A DNA stretch of 64,000 nucleotides from Telopea speciosissima (Eukaryota > Streptophyta > Magnoliopsida > Proteales > Proteaceae): NCBI RefSeq assembly GCF_018873765.1, contig NC_057921.1, positions 66,081,557 through 66,145,556 of the forward strand. Direction: 5' to 3'. Positions 25,901 to 37,115 of the stretch are shown in pieces. Position 1 is the first letter of the stretch. Each line of letters opens with the position of its first letter. The position numbers and the translations under genes were made by a program. Below the pieces are notes generated by a model, which saw only the letters and a list, made by a program, of their open reading frames with translations, ran no database searches and was not told the DNA's origin.

Positions 25901-28309
25901 ATTTTGCATAAGTACCTTACTGTTTTGTTTCCCTGGGAGTTGAACGACGGTTTTCTCCAGGTGGACAAAGTCAGGAGCAGAAATCTTTACAGCAAGCAGG
26001 TCTTTCCCCTTATTCTGTATCAAAAGTGAAAGATCTGGAGAGTCTGGAAAACACAAACCAACATTTAATACAAAGTTTCACTGTAACCCATGATAAAGAT
26101 GGTAGTACAGATATCATCAAAAGGAACATTCCAATATTAGAAAATATTATAATGAACATGGGAAAGCCAAAAAGGTTAGTCTGATTGCAAAATAACATGC
26201 AGAATCTATTAATAAAATCAACCATGAAATATGCTAATTTTATTCTTATATTTCCAGATTAAGAGAACCAGCAAGTTCGCATAATATGTATAAAATGAAT
26301 CCAAGTCCTCCGTAAATTAGATTTGATTTTTTCTCTTAAGCACAAGCGCATACAGGTTTATCCAGACAGATATAGTTCCCAAATTGAGTAATAATCCTGG
26401 ATCTTTTTGTTCACCATAAATATTTTACTGGGAAGACGTTTCAGTGAAAATAAATTCTTCCCCATTCTTCAGCAGTTTGCATGCATTCCCGAAATAGCCA
26501 GGAAAAAAAGTATGTGTTTCTCTTTCAGTGTTTATATGACTTAAAAACTAGGCATACAGAGTGTCTGGACTCTGGATCCATTATTCTGAGAATTTCACCT
26601 ATAAAATCTATTTCTGTTAAAAAGGTTCATTCGTGCATAATTTGGAAGATGCTTTTGTCGCTATCCACTTGTTTAATTGTAACACTGGTTCTACAAAATC
26701 ACTTATTGAATTAAAATTTTCTCAACTGAATCAGCAAGAAATTTGAGAGGATTAGCATCACACCCCAAAATGATATGTTCCAACAACCATGTGGTGGTGG
26801 TGACCGTGTACATGTAAGTAAACAAGTTTTGTGTGCATGGTAGCAGTGCTTACATACATAAGGTAAACATAAGGTAATTAAGCAGAAACTGTTTTGGCTT
26901 TTTATCTGTAGGACAAACAAGCATTTGTAATGGAAGCCCTTGCAATGGTTGTAGTCTTTGGGGTCAAATACTTAGTGATCTGGCACTTACTGATATTGCA
27001 TATTGGTATTGATGACCAAATGGAGGTCCGGAAGCCTCACATTTTAGGTGGTTTGGTAAATTTATAAGTTATAACTGAACATACATATTTAGTAGGTGAG
27101 AACCATTGACCATTCTATGTACAAAAGGTAATCGACCGCAGAATTAATTCCTTGAAATCGAGTCACTTGCACTTCAGGGTGCTACTCCTCAAATATGCCC
27201 TCCATGTGTTTCAAGCTTAACTATCCATTGTTGCACACAAACACAGGAGAAAATCGTACTAGCCATATATAAACACAAATGACAATCTTACGAGTCTAGC
27301 GACTCTAGCCTAATGGTAGTGTAGTTTAATTTCTTTACGTAAGACTTCAATTAAATCTGCACGTGGATGAGACATTCCTTTTGGCAGTTGATCAAAAGGA
27401 TCTTTGTCTCACATGGGAAAAATGATGTCAAACAATCAAAACTGCTGAAAACAGAAGTTTTAAGCTTTTCAAAACCAAAACCTAAAAAAAAGTCTAGAGA
27501 AAGAGGGAACCACTTGATCGGATCAACTCCATATGCATATGTACATAATATGTAGTGAACTCCAAGCAAACCAGTGGCAGAGAACAGACAACCTAAATAG
27601 ACAACCTAAATAAGAAGGAAAGTGAAAATTTTCAAACTTAAGTTATGCAATTAGATACCATTTCCAGGAACTCTTAAACAGGCAACTAATTGTTTCTTTG
27701 CATCTGTGCAGCTCATCAATGAATCACATTCTTCACCCCGAAAACCTTCCTTCCTTTTTGGCTTTGAGGGGACTGCAACTCTGTCGGTGCTTTCGTCTTT
27801 AGGCAAATTTGTTGTGGTCTGTGGCTGTCCACTCGGTTTCTCTTTCGTATCATGCCCCTTTACTTGTGATTCCTTGCTTGAACCATCCTCTTCTGTTCCA
27901 GTTTTAGGGCCATCTTTTGAGTCCATTTGCTTTGTCGAATTGCCCGTCGTATTATCGTTACTGTTTTTCCCTTGTAATTCACCATCCTGTTCTTCACCCT
28001 TCTGTCCTTTCCCAGTTTTTGTAGAATCAATGACGGAATCAGATCCACTCTTTTTCGGAACCGAGCTATCTGTGTTGTTCGAGGGCAGGGAACTCCTCGG
28101 ATCAAAACTAGTATTTGAATTTGTTGTATTTACCTAAGTTCAGAATCTACAATTGATTAGGAACCCAACACTATATTGATAAAAAATTTGACCCTACGAA
28201 AAAAGAGAGGAGAAGGAAAACAGTTACTCACCTCAGTATCAGCAAGAATGCAATTAACAATGACGTAGAAAAATAAAAAACCCAGAGGGATAATGCCAAT
28301 TCGCGACAT
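13938..28309 (-). CDS. Type I membrane protein of unknown function, 4 exons, 382 aa
   Basis: Exons in transcription order: 28309-28232, 28133-27659, 26043-25916, 14405-13938. Phases match at every junction and the length is 382 residues. Residues 1-23 form a signal peptide (hydrophobic core [16 protein letters not shown]). Residues about 27-160 are a low-complexity Ser/Thr/Asn/Lys/Glu-rich region. Next is a cysteine-containing segment ([11 protein letters not shown], then VACLRVPGN), and a beta-rich-looking part with [11 protein letters not shown] and [11 protein letters not shown]. One membrane helix lies at about 281-304 ([19 protein letters not shown]). A basic stop-transfer stretch follows, then a cytosolic tail with an acidic Trp/Asp motif ([17 protein letters not shown], about 338-354). 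It resembles plant proteins annotated only as transmembrane or dentin-sialophosphoprotein-like (probably including Arabidopsis At3g51580, from memory). No function can be assigned. Introns are 98 bp, 1.6 kb and 11.5 kb. Confidence 0.85.
14601..16211. mobile_element. Mutator-like element carrying a gene fragment (probable Pack-MULE)
   Basis: The ends are long inverted repeats. The first 60 bases or so from 14601 (GGGTCCTCCTATTTGTCAC onward) align with the reverse complement of the last 60 bases or so ending at 16211, sharing for example GTGAAAC-ATTCACTTCACTAT. Similarity continues inward past an AATAATACTTTACCAAATC block, giving arms of about 170 bp. Flanks are AT-rich (TAAATTAAAT on the left, TAAATTTAT on the right), compatible with but not proving a 9-bp target duplication. 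The interior carries a kinase exon fragment and no transposase. Long inverted repeats plus a captured gene piece fit a Pack-MULE. It lies near the 3' end of the 11.5-kb intron of the membrane-protein gene. Confidence 0.68.
15234..15346 (-). pseudogene. Captured receptor-like kinase exon fragment
   Basis: The minus-strand translation contains [19 protein letters not shown] and then [19 protein letters not shown]. This matches the hinge region of plant receptor-like cytoplasmic kinases, where family members usually have LLALLGYCSDS and [18 protein letters not shown]. It ends at GGTG/GTAAGT, a genuine-looking splice donor, so genomic DNA with its exon boundary seems to have been captured rather than cDNA. 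No ATP-binding lysine, catalytic loop or DFG motif is present nearby. It sits between the inverted repeats of the surrounding element and cannot encode a working kinase. Confidence 0.65.
17303..17485 (-). mobile_element. Au-type SINE with perfect 15-bp target duplication
   Basis: On the minus strand it carries the typical Au SINE body: a start region with AACCTTGGCATAACGGTAAG, a B-box-like GTTCGAGTT, then the TACATTATGACCCTCCCCAG region, a GCACTGGGTACGCCC end and a T stretch. The direct repeat TCATATCCAAAAGTG lies on both sides (17288-17302 and 17486-17500). It is inside the 11.5-kb intron, in the same orientation as the host gene. Confidence 0.88.
17821..18243 (+). repeat. Probable 5' LTR of the copia relic
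   Basis: The left end is set at TGTTGAAGTT (17821) because copia LTRs start with TG. The right end is set at the CA just before the primer-binding site. No matching 3' LTR was found in the window, so the boundaries rest on these signals alone. Confidence 0.5.
18244..18255 (+). other. Retrotransposon primer-binding site (tRNA-iMet)
   Basis: TGGTATCAGAGC is the canonical plant copia primer-binding site, complementary to the 3' end of initiator methionine tRNA. It directly follows the putative LTR. Confidence 0.85.
20955..23219 (+). mobile_element. 5'-truncated RTE-type LINE inserted in the copia relic
   Basis: Translation in changing frames gives plant RTE reverse transcriptase pieces: [37 protein letters not shown], then [57 protein letters not shown], and a C-terminal segment with [10 protein letters not shown] and ARGRPKMT. 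It ends with the typical GACCCCATTAAGTTGGGATAAGGCTGAG and a (GTT)n tail. The endonuclease is missing, as expected for 5' truncation. Frameshifts, stops, and FAVD in place of the catalytic FADD show that it is dead. It is antisense to the host membrane-protein gene. Confidence 0.88.
24695..25075 (-). other. Unexplained 126-codon open frame in the big intron
   Basis: This is an open minus-strand frame of 126 codons within the 11.5-kb intron, in the same orientation as the host gene. I do not recognise the sequence. It has no clear domain, and the exons on either side join in phase without it. Most likely it is chance or a decayed element. Confidence 0.2.
25319..25490 (+). mobile_element. Au-type SINE
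   Basis: It has the full Au SINE layout: GGGGACCTTGGTGCAAC start, CGGGTTTGAGTC B-box region, TACATTATGACCCTCCCCAG, CACTGGGTATGC and a T-rich tail. ATGTTGGGG occurs at both edges, though the left copy overlaps the element start, so the target duplication is uncertain. It is in the big intron, antisense to the host gene. Confidence 0.8.
25745..25910 (+). mobile_element. RTE LINE 3'-end remnant at a splice donor
   Basis: The sequence resembles the end of the RTE ORF (GGTAGACCAAAAGTGACTTGG corresponds to the GRPK-T-W region). It then has the 3' untranslated signature AGTCAACCCCAATTTAGTTGGG...GAGGCTT, close to the full RTE copy at 23160-23190. It ends within about 5 bp of the GT donor of exon 3 (exon end 25916) of the membrane-protein gene. 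Confidence 0.65.
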
Positions 28310-28900
28310 TTCTTTAAGATTTTATTCCTTTCAATACATGAATGCGCTGATTTCAGTCGCCGGCTTTAGCTGAGACCATAGATCCAATCTATCCATGAGT
28401 TTAGAAATCAAGGCAGTTGCAGAGAACTCTGTACTTCACTCGTCAATTAAACCGAATTCCATCAGCAACCCGGGATGATAACTTGACTTGTTATCTACAC
28501 AAAGATTCACTGCAATTAAACTTGTAAGACTCATAAACGACTATAAATTTAGGTTTTTTTTTTTCAAGAACAAAACGCACCCTTGAGCAAGAATAGAACT
28601 TTAATCAAATCACCAAGCTTGTAAATTAGAACACTAACAGAAATCGAACTCTTCACTGTGATCTACGACTGTGGAGGGCGTAGAGACCATGAGGAATGAC
28701 CAGAGACAGAAGTATCGACAGAGAAGGGTCGCACGTCGTCAAAGCAAGTTGATTCACTTTGCAAGAGAAAAGGCAGTGTGCAACTCAAGTTAACAATGGC
28801 CGCGGTAGAGCTGTTGCCTGGGAAAGGTATCACTGGAGCTGTACACCCTCTAGCATGACCGACGGGAAGATGAAAATTTCAACCTTTCCATATCTAAAAA
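28310..28900 (-). promoter_or_regulatory. Presumed 5' flank of the membrane-protein gene
   Basis: This interval lies directly upstream of the ATG at 28309 and before the tandem array begins. It should hold the 5' UTR and proximal promoter. I see no clear TATA box and could not fix a transcription start, so the call rests on position only. Confidence 0.35.
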
Positions 28901-28949
28901 GCAACCCATAGGATATGGTATAGCATAGCAAAAAACAAATAATAATTTG

Positions 28950-31900
28950 AAGAAATCTATTGGTTATGATCTTTAAATAAGGGAAAAAAAAAATAAAAAA
29001 ATTTGAAGAAATCTATTGGTCATATTCATCAATACCCATATTGAATCAAAATCATTAAAGTTAAACTAATAATAATAACAATAGCAAAGGTCGTTAACTT
29101 TTATGTTTCGACATAGTCTGCTTTAACTGTACAATAAATCTAATACGAGAAGTATTATCAAAAAAAAAAAATCTAATATGAGAAGCGCTCGGGGTATGTG
29201 CTCGAGTGCTCCCACCCATCGGATATGCGCTGGAGGAGTTGGCGTGCTAGAGAGGATCTGTGTCTAGATTTTTCATGGGTTCAAAAATTTTCATTGATCG
29301 GTAAAATGAATGCCTCTTAATTACACAATTACTTGGCATGCAATGTAATGTAACCTATATGTTGAAGCATGGTGATGGACTCTGATACCAATTGTAATAT
29401 GTTTGACCAAAATGTTGGTGAATGGGTATTCCAGTACCAATAATACCATGCCAATGAAATATATGTTGATAGTTTTATGATAATTTATTTAATTTTGATA
29501 CCTCACTTGTTATATGATTTTTTTTGCTAGAAAATTTTTAATAACATATTTTCTATGTTGTGATTTTTTCATATCTACTTTTCAATTAATTATATTTCAA
29601 TAAATAAAAATAATAAATTAACAATCATCCTTAGGAAATGACATAATAGACCTACGATTCCATACAAAAATAAAAAAAAAACTATTTTTCTTTTTTCATC
29701 CTTTATTTTATGAGGTCTTTCTATGGGGTCGTCTAGGGGGTGTCAAAAGTTTGCATGAACTGGTAGGTCTGACCTAAATTGACCGGTTGAAGATCAATAT
29801 TGACCTGATTGATTACTAAATGTGTCTAGTTAAAGCACCACCCGATTAGTAATTGAGCATTTCTGGTGCAAGGTAATGGCCACTGATTGTTCAGGTAATT
29901 ACTGAATGTGATAGGCTCAAGCTTCAACCGATTAATAATCGAGTGTTTTTGGTGCAAGGAAGTGGCTCAACTAGGACCGAATGAATATTGTGACCGATTG
30001 TAGTTCGATTAAAAACATGTCCATACCCTGGCCTATGAGGCCCAATTGCCTACAGAGGTTGAATGGTATAGGGCCTTAAATTGGTGGGGGCCAATTAGGT
30101 ATGACTGAAATCGACCGAGCCTTACTAGTTGATACGCCTAGGCCATCTCACCTAGGATGTTAAGATTGACATATTGCTTGAAGGTCAAAGATAGGCTACC
30201 AAAACGGTTAAACAAGCTTATCGTATCTGGTATAGAAAAAAATAACATTTACTGCTTATGTTTTGTAAATGAGAAAAAAAACAAATCGAAGAAATCTATT
30301 GCTACAAGTGTCACACTCATCAATGCCCATACAATGCAATGTTCAAAATTGTCAAACTAATAATATTGACAATAGCAACAGTCGCTAACTTTTATGCCAC
30401 GATATAGTCTGCTTAACTGTACAATGAATCTAACACGAGAAGTGCTTGGGGAGTGTGCCCGAGTGCTCCCAGCCATCAGATGTGTGCTGGAGGGGTTGGC
30501 ATGCTAGAGAAGATCTGGGTTTAGATTTTTCACGGGTTCAAAATCCTTTATTGATCATTAAAACCAATGTCTTTTAATTGCACAACTATTTGGAATGCAA
30601 TGTAATGTAGCTTATATGTTGAAGCATGGTGGTAGGCTCTGATACCAATTATAACATGTTTAATCAAAATGGTGGTGAATGAGTACTCCAGTACCTATAA
30701 TAACATGCCTATGAAATATATGTTGGTAGTTTTCTGATAATTTATCTAATTTTGATACCTCATTTGTTATATGATTTTTTTGCTAGAAAATTTTTAATAA
30801 CATATTTTCTACGTAATTTATTTTATTTTTTATAAAATATAATGTGAGATTTTTTCATATATATATTTTTAATTAATTATTGTTAAATAAATAAAAATGA
30901 TAAACTAACAATTATCATCAGGATAATGACATAATAGTCCTACATCTCCATATAAAAGCGAAAAAGAAATTACTTTCTTTTTTCCACCCTTAATTTTATG
31001 AGGTCTTTATGTGAGGCCGTCTAGGGGGTGTCAAAAGTTGGCATGAACTGGTAGGCCTGACCGATCGAAGTCAATATTGGCCTGATTAATTACTAAATGT
31101 GTTTGGCTAGAGCACCGGTTGATTAATAATCGAGCGTTTTCGGTGCAAGGTAGTTGTCAATGGTTGTCCGACTGATTACTGAATGTGATGGGCTTAAGCG
31201 CTGACCGATTAATAATTGAATGTTTTTGGAGCAAGGAAGTGGCCCAACTAGGAGAATGAATATTGTGACCGATTGAATAAAGCCAGATTGTAGCTCGATT
31301 AGAAACATGTCCATACCTTGGCCTTTGAGGCCCAATTACCTACAGAGGCTGAAACGATGTGGGGCCTTTGGTGGGGGCGGATTAGGCCTGATTGAAACTG
31401 ACCGAGCCTCATTGGTTGATACTCCTAGGCCATCCCACGTAGGATGTTTAAATTGGCATATTGCTTAAAGGTCTAAGTTAGGCTGACAAAACGGTTAAAC
31501 AAACTTGTCGTATCTAAAATAGAAGAAACCAGCATCTACTGTTTAATGGTATTTAAATAGGAAAAAAACAAATCGAAGAAATCTATTACTACAAGTGTCA
31601 CATTCATCAGTATCCATGCATTGCAATGTTCAAAATCGTCAAACTAATAATAATGACAATATCAACGGCCGCTAACTTTTATGCCATGATATAGTCTACT
31701 TTAACTGTACAATGAATCTAACACGAGAGTACAATAAGATTTTTTCCGCAATGCCCGAGTGCTCCCAGCCATTGAAAGTGCACTGGAGGGGTTGGCGTGT
31801 TGGAGAAGATCTAGGTTTAGATTTTTTATGGGTTTCAGAATAATTTATTGGTCGTTAAAATCAATACCTCTTAATTACACAATTACGTGGCATGCATTTT

Positions 31901-31990
31901 TCGTATATTTTTTTTGTTATCTATGGTTAATCATGAGTCTTCTAAGGGATTGGAGATTGTTTTCTATTTTTCCTTTTGTGAAATTATACT
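28950..31990. repeat. Tandem array of roughly 1.29-kb units (retroelement-derived?)
   Basis: Landmark GAAGAAATCTATT recurs at about 29002, 30285 and 31573, giving units of about 1283 and 1288 bp plus a truncated third. The order of shared blocks is the same in both full units. Each full unit carries, on the plus strand, the reverse complement of the plant LTR primer-binding site: exact GCTCTGATACCA at 30636-30647, one mismatch near 29379-29390. This suggests tandemly arranged non-autonomous LTR-element units in minus orientation, perhaps made by recombination between LTRs. I found no coding domains. Confidence 0.75.
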
Positions 31991-32492
31991 ACAATGACAA
32001 TAATTAATAGATTTCATTTACTCATAGCTAATAGGATAATAATTGAATACTACTTTTGTTGTCGTTGTAATCTAGGTGTTTGAAGATAAACAATAACAAT
32101 TTATTTTTTATGTGAACATCTTCAACATGTTTACAAACCTAGCCTACTATTTGCAATTAGGTTTGAGAATGTCATCAACGTAGAGTAATTTTAGAACTTA
32201 TTCATTGGGGGTGGGGTGGTATAAATTATACATTCTTCTAACTTCGTATAAATGTTATTAGTCATTCATGTAAATACCTTGCAGACAACTGCTTACTCAA
32301 TTGGTTGGTGCCTTGATTAGTTGTAGTGAATTTCGAGTAAAGGTCTAACTGCAAAAATCCAGTGAATTACAATTGTTATGGACTAAGGGTTTTTATTTAT
32401 TTATTTATTTTATAATAGGTATGGACTAAGGTTCCAAATTTATAAACCCTGTTAAAAAAAAGTAAAATCTAAACCCTCTCTCTCATTTCCCC

Positions 32493-32683
32493 TATAAATA
32501 ACCTTCTCACTCCGTTACTTTCCTCTCTCACCTTCTCTCCCACCTCCATTTCTCTCTTTCTCTGTCTCTTCTCCTTGTATCTCTTTCTCACATTTATCCT
32601 CTTCTAGAATTCCAAGTTCGATCGTTTTCTTGTTCTCAAGCTCTTCGACGGAAAAGTACGAGGCAAATATCAACAAACAAGGG
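32493..32683 (+). promoter_or_regulatory. Distal TATA box and leader exon, duplicate copy A
   Basis: TATAAATA (32493-32500) is followed by a CT-rich leader and a splice donor GGG/GTAAC at 32684. The same layout appears in copy B at 37748-37969. It lies about 8.2 kb upstream of the phosphatase ATG. It could be an alternative first exon of that gene, a non-coding RNA promoter or a dead duplicate. No coding sequence follows directly. Confidence 0.45.
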
Positions 32684-33779
32684 GTAACTTCTTCGCTCAT
32701 TTTTCAAATCTATGTTGTTTGCTAGCTTTCGCATCATAGATAATCTGCTTTTACTATTAATCTTAATATATGTATATCGAGGTTTAACGCATGAGAATTG
32801 GTTCCATCATTGTAATCTTTATTTTGCTATGATCATCTGCTTAAGTCCTTCAGCTTACTGTGTTATAATAAATCTATTCATTCATTGTTTTTATTTTTTT
32901 TGTAGTCTCTGCAATTGTTTCTCCATGCATGTTGTTGATTTTCCAGCGATAATGTTACGATTTACATGATTGACGAAGAGTCGAAGGAGTTGGAAAAAGA
33001 AAATCTTTTTTTTTTTCCCCTTCTCCTCTCTCATAAACCGCCATTATTGAGAGCTTGATATGTTTCTATTTTCCTCCTCTATTTTTCAAAATTTTTGGCT
33101 CTAGATAGCGAAAACTCTCTTTCACCTGTGAGCGAGCGAGAGAGAGAACCTAAAAACGGTTTTGATGTTCATTTTTTTCCCTACCGCACGCTGCGTCAAA
33201 AGATGAAAACACCCTTATATACATTTTTTTTTTAAAAAGTTTTTACCCTTATTTTCTCCACTATATTTTGCATTCGATCCCGAATCCCCGGACTTCTTTT
33301 ACGAGAGCTAGGCATACATTTACACAGAGTAGAGATCCCATTGTACACATAACCTCTTCGTGGGTGGATTATCCTAGATATATTTATGTCGAGAAAGAAC
33401 CTTGAAATGCAGCGTGGCCCCTAGATACATTGGAGACACAAAATGACCATCTCATTGCCCAAATTCTTTTAGAAAACTGGCAAGAGAGGAACAAGTGCCA
33501 ATCTGTTTCTCTAATAGATCCACAAAATAGATAGAGATCTGTCAACAGGTAAAAATTGACTTATTTATTAAGTTTACTCTTGGTAGTTATACCATTGTTT
33601 AAAAGCTTCCACAAAAATAACTTGAATTTGGGGTGGGATTTTGATTACCAAAACAAAGACCAAAAGGATCTACACTGAGCGTTATACACAGTTGAATTCC
33701 CTTCATTGTTAGGGCCAGAACTTCTGCTTAATAAATTTTTTTTTGGAATTGGGAGCTTTTATATATATTTTACTTTTTA

Positions 33780-33910
33780 GGGGGACGGAGGAATAGGGAA
33801 GGGGTAAGGTACCACCAGCTAGGAGACTTGAACTCAAGACCTCCTGGTGAGCATGGGCATGAAGCGCACCAGTGCATCACGGTTCACCAACTGCACTAGA
33901 CAGCTAGACA
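33780..33910. mobile_element. Possible tRNA-derived SINE fragment
   Basis: It contains a stretch typical of degraded plant tRNA-derived repeats (GACTTGAACTCAAGACCTCC, the reverse complement of a B-box-like region) and lies in copy A only. It is a weak call from local motif content. Confidence 0.3.
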
Positions 33911-36574
33911 ATTGTTGGTCTTAATAAAAATTTTGTTGCAAGGACAATCTTAGAGGCAATAATTTGAGTAAAAAGAGAATAAATCAAAGGGACATTAAAT
34001 TTCCTGTTGACCAATAGGTCTGAAAATGTATTGTATGTGTCTTTTTTGAGATAAAAAATTTAGATCTAATTTTTATTCACCTACGATAAAGAGAGAATCT
34101 ACGCAGCCGTAAGATTTGTCAATATATCGAGAGTTAAAAATGAGACTCACCATTGGAGGAATCCAAATCATAATGTCAAATCACAGTGAATGAATGAGAT
34201 TCACTCATCACTCCCTGGATACAAAAAAAAATTTAGCACCTTAATTTTTCTGGATTGTTCAAAGTCAAACATTTGATGTTATTGCATGAGATCTTTTTAT
34301 GGAAACTTGCATTAAAACCAGGAAAAAAGGGTAAGTATTATTTATTTCCTAATAAAATCTGGCTCCTGTGCAATGCCTTCATTCAATGCATGCTATCAGA
34401 TTTTACTTTTTGACATCCTAGTCAATTCCTATGATTAAATCAGTTAAATTTTGTGTTATAAAGATGTTTCTATTTTAATATTGTATCTAATAATAGGAAA
34501 ACTATTTTTTTTCTATTTTTGGCAAATTCCAATATGATACCATTGGATTGTTATGGCGGGGGGTCATTCTTACCCTATTTTAAATTGTCGTTCATGTTTG
34601 ATCTTAATTTTTAGTCATTGTTTTCTTCTTTTAGTCAGTAAAATAATAGATCATTAATGAAATTTACCTCTTGAATCAAAATTCCCCAAATATATTGAAT
34701 AAAAAACTCAAAAAAATACAAAATTTATGCAAATATTTGTTTATTATAATTGAACCTTTTACGATATCAAAACTTCTTTGGGTCTCTGAGCTGCTAGGGG
34801 AGGATATGATAGCATCCTCCCTCTCTCTCTCTCTGTCTAAAATGAAATGACTTCACTACCTTCTTATGTATGAAGCCATTTCATCGCACCTCATTAATGT
34901 GCTCTTCAATGCTCTTGTTTAGACACTCTTCTCCCAATCTTTTTTTTTTGGGTAGAAACCCTCTCCCAATCTACCTCTACCTAAAAGTGGATTAAGGCAT
35001 ATTCTCACTTTAGGTTGTGAGTTAATCTGAAGTTCCTATCAACGTTGAGTTACATAGCACTAGAGAAAGATTCTGAATGATATTTCCTAACAAAGATAAG
35101 GAACAATACTATGGACTTCCTTTTTGAAACTCCAACAGAAATAGATTTCAAATCTCAGTTTCTGCACAATGTATATCTGGTCTAGCAGTTTTGGTTCTAG
35201 ATTTATTGGTTCTGGAACAGTTGGAAGAACCAGACCAGAAACGACTCAAATCCATAAGCTAATTGGTTCAAAAAATTAGATCTAGAACCGGACCAATAAG
35301 TTAATAGGTGGGTCGGATTCGGTTCCTAACAGGTTGGTTTCGGTCCTAAATTAACACTCTTTCTGATTAGTCAATTAGCTCGTTTAAAACCCGATTAGTT
35401 AATAGAAACGTATTCACGTCCTGATCAATGAGGCACGATTACCTAAATGATTGAAAAGGGTGCAAGGCTTTATGTTGGTGAGCACCGATTAGGCTCGACT
35501 AAAACCGACCAAACCTGGTTGACACCCCTAGGGCCATCCCAAGTGGGATGTTTAGATTAGCATATTACTTGAGGGTCACAGTTAGGATAGCAAAATACTT
35601 AAACAAGCTCATCACATCTAGTATAGAAAAAATCGACATTTATTGTTAAATGATCTTTAAAAAGACAAACGGCAAATGTTTAGAATCTAACATTGCATTG
35701 TTTAGAAATCATCAAACTAATAATTATGTTTGTATAATAAATCTAACACGAGATGAATTAATAAGAGTGCAATAAGATTTTTTACATGGGTATCGAAATC
35801 ATTTATCGATTGTTAAAATTAATGCATCTTAAGTGCAACTACGTGACATACACTTTTCATATGTTTTCGCTTGCGATCTATAGTTAATCACAAGTCTTTC
35901 AAGGGATCGAATATTATTTTCTATTTTATCTTTTGCGAAATTATACAACTATGGGGACAACAACAATAAATATATTTCATTTACTTCTAATTAATAGATA
36001 GGAATAGAGTAATTTATTGTTATTATAATTGAAGTGTCTCTCTAAGTCGAATGTAAAAATCTTCAAATATATAGACGACATGATATGTAATCCCAAAAAA
36101 AAAAATTAAAAAAAAATCTAGATCTCATCCTAGTCCCACAAAATTCTTTTTGTACTTTACCAATTCAACAACTAAGATATTTTGACACACTTGTATGCAA
36201 ACAGTTGAAACAAAGACATAAGTCTAGATCTCTTCCTAGTCCCACAAAAGTCTTTTTGTAGTTACCAATCCAACAACTAAGATATTTACTTGCGTGCAAG
36301 CAGCTGAAACGAAGACGAGTGGGTTTGAGAATGTAGTCAAGTGAAGGCACCACTACATTCCCCACTACTCTTCTATGACCAACCCTCAAAACTATACATT
36401 AGAGACAATTTCTAATTTTGTCATTTAATTACATATTACCACTCCAAGAAATCTTAACAATTTGTGTAGAGTAGTTTTTGAGTTTATACATTTTTTTTTT
36501 GGTGGGGAAGGGTGGGGGGGGGTGTTGTTAAGGTGTCATAAACTATACTTTTTTCTTATTTCATATAAATGATA

Positions 36575-36933
36575 GGGAGAATGTTCTCTGTGTTAGGGTT
36601 TAGGTTTAAGCACAAGGTTGCTTAAAGCATTACACCTTGAGTATTAAGTTTGGAATACCCAGGCTGCTGCCTCCAGCTAGTATTTATAGGGAAACTAGGG
36701 TTTAGGTCAAATTGACTAATTACTAGATTGTCCCTCACAACTTGAGCTTTAATACAAGTAGGATTATATCAGAACATATGAAGGGCTATAACATCAATAC
36801 TCTTACACTCTGTGCCGCGGGCGAAGCCTATGCTCAGACACATGGGGGTGGGTGCAATGACCACTCTACCCCCTGAGTGGCGTGCCCATGTGTCTGGGCA
36901 CAGCCTGCACTGCGGCACAGAGAACATGAGCCC
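36575..36933. mobile_element. Mutator-type MITE with perfect 9-bp target duplication
   Basis: The ends GGGAGAATGTTCTCTGTG and CACAGAGAACATGAGCCC are imperfect inverted repeats. TAAATGATA flanks both sides (36566-36574 and 36934-36942). A 9-bp duplication is characteristic of Mutator-like elements. The element is 359 bp long with no coding capacity. It lies inside copy B of the duplication. Confidence 0.85.
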
Positions 36934-37115
36934 TAAATGATATTAGTTGTTTTTATTATCTCAGAATACGAAATCAACCTAGAATGCATACCAAACATAA
37001 CTTAAGTGTCTTCATTTTTTCCTTTATCAAATTAAATTGGTTATTTGCTCTAGCCTCCATTTTCACATGTTCAATAGTGCCATTATTTCTCTTCTAAACA
37101 TTGAAATAATGATCT

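Larger units (their letters stand above)
31480..34620. repeat. Segmental duplication, copy A
   Basis: This stretch matches 35380-39600 in the same orientation and block order: the end of the array unit, an AT-rich spacer, a GGGGTGG-containing spacer, TATA box and CT-rich leader, splice-donor region, intron-like DNA, and blocks near 34.3-34.6 kb such as ATAAAGATGTTTC. Divergence is considerable, so the event is old. Copy B is longer, partly because of two MITE insertions. Confidence 0.7.

Noticed and set aside
27706-28137. 143-codon plus-strand open frame
   Set aside because: It lies exactly opposite exon 2 of the membrane-protein gene, whose minus-strand frame has matching splice phases and family-like segments. 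It is a shadow frame.
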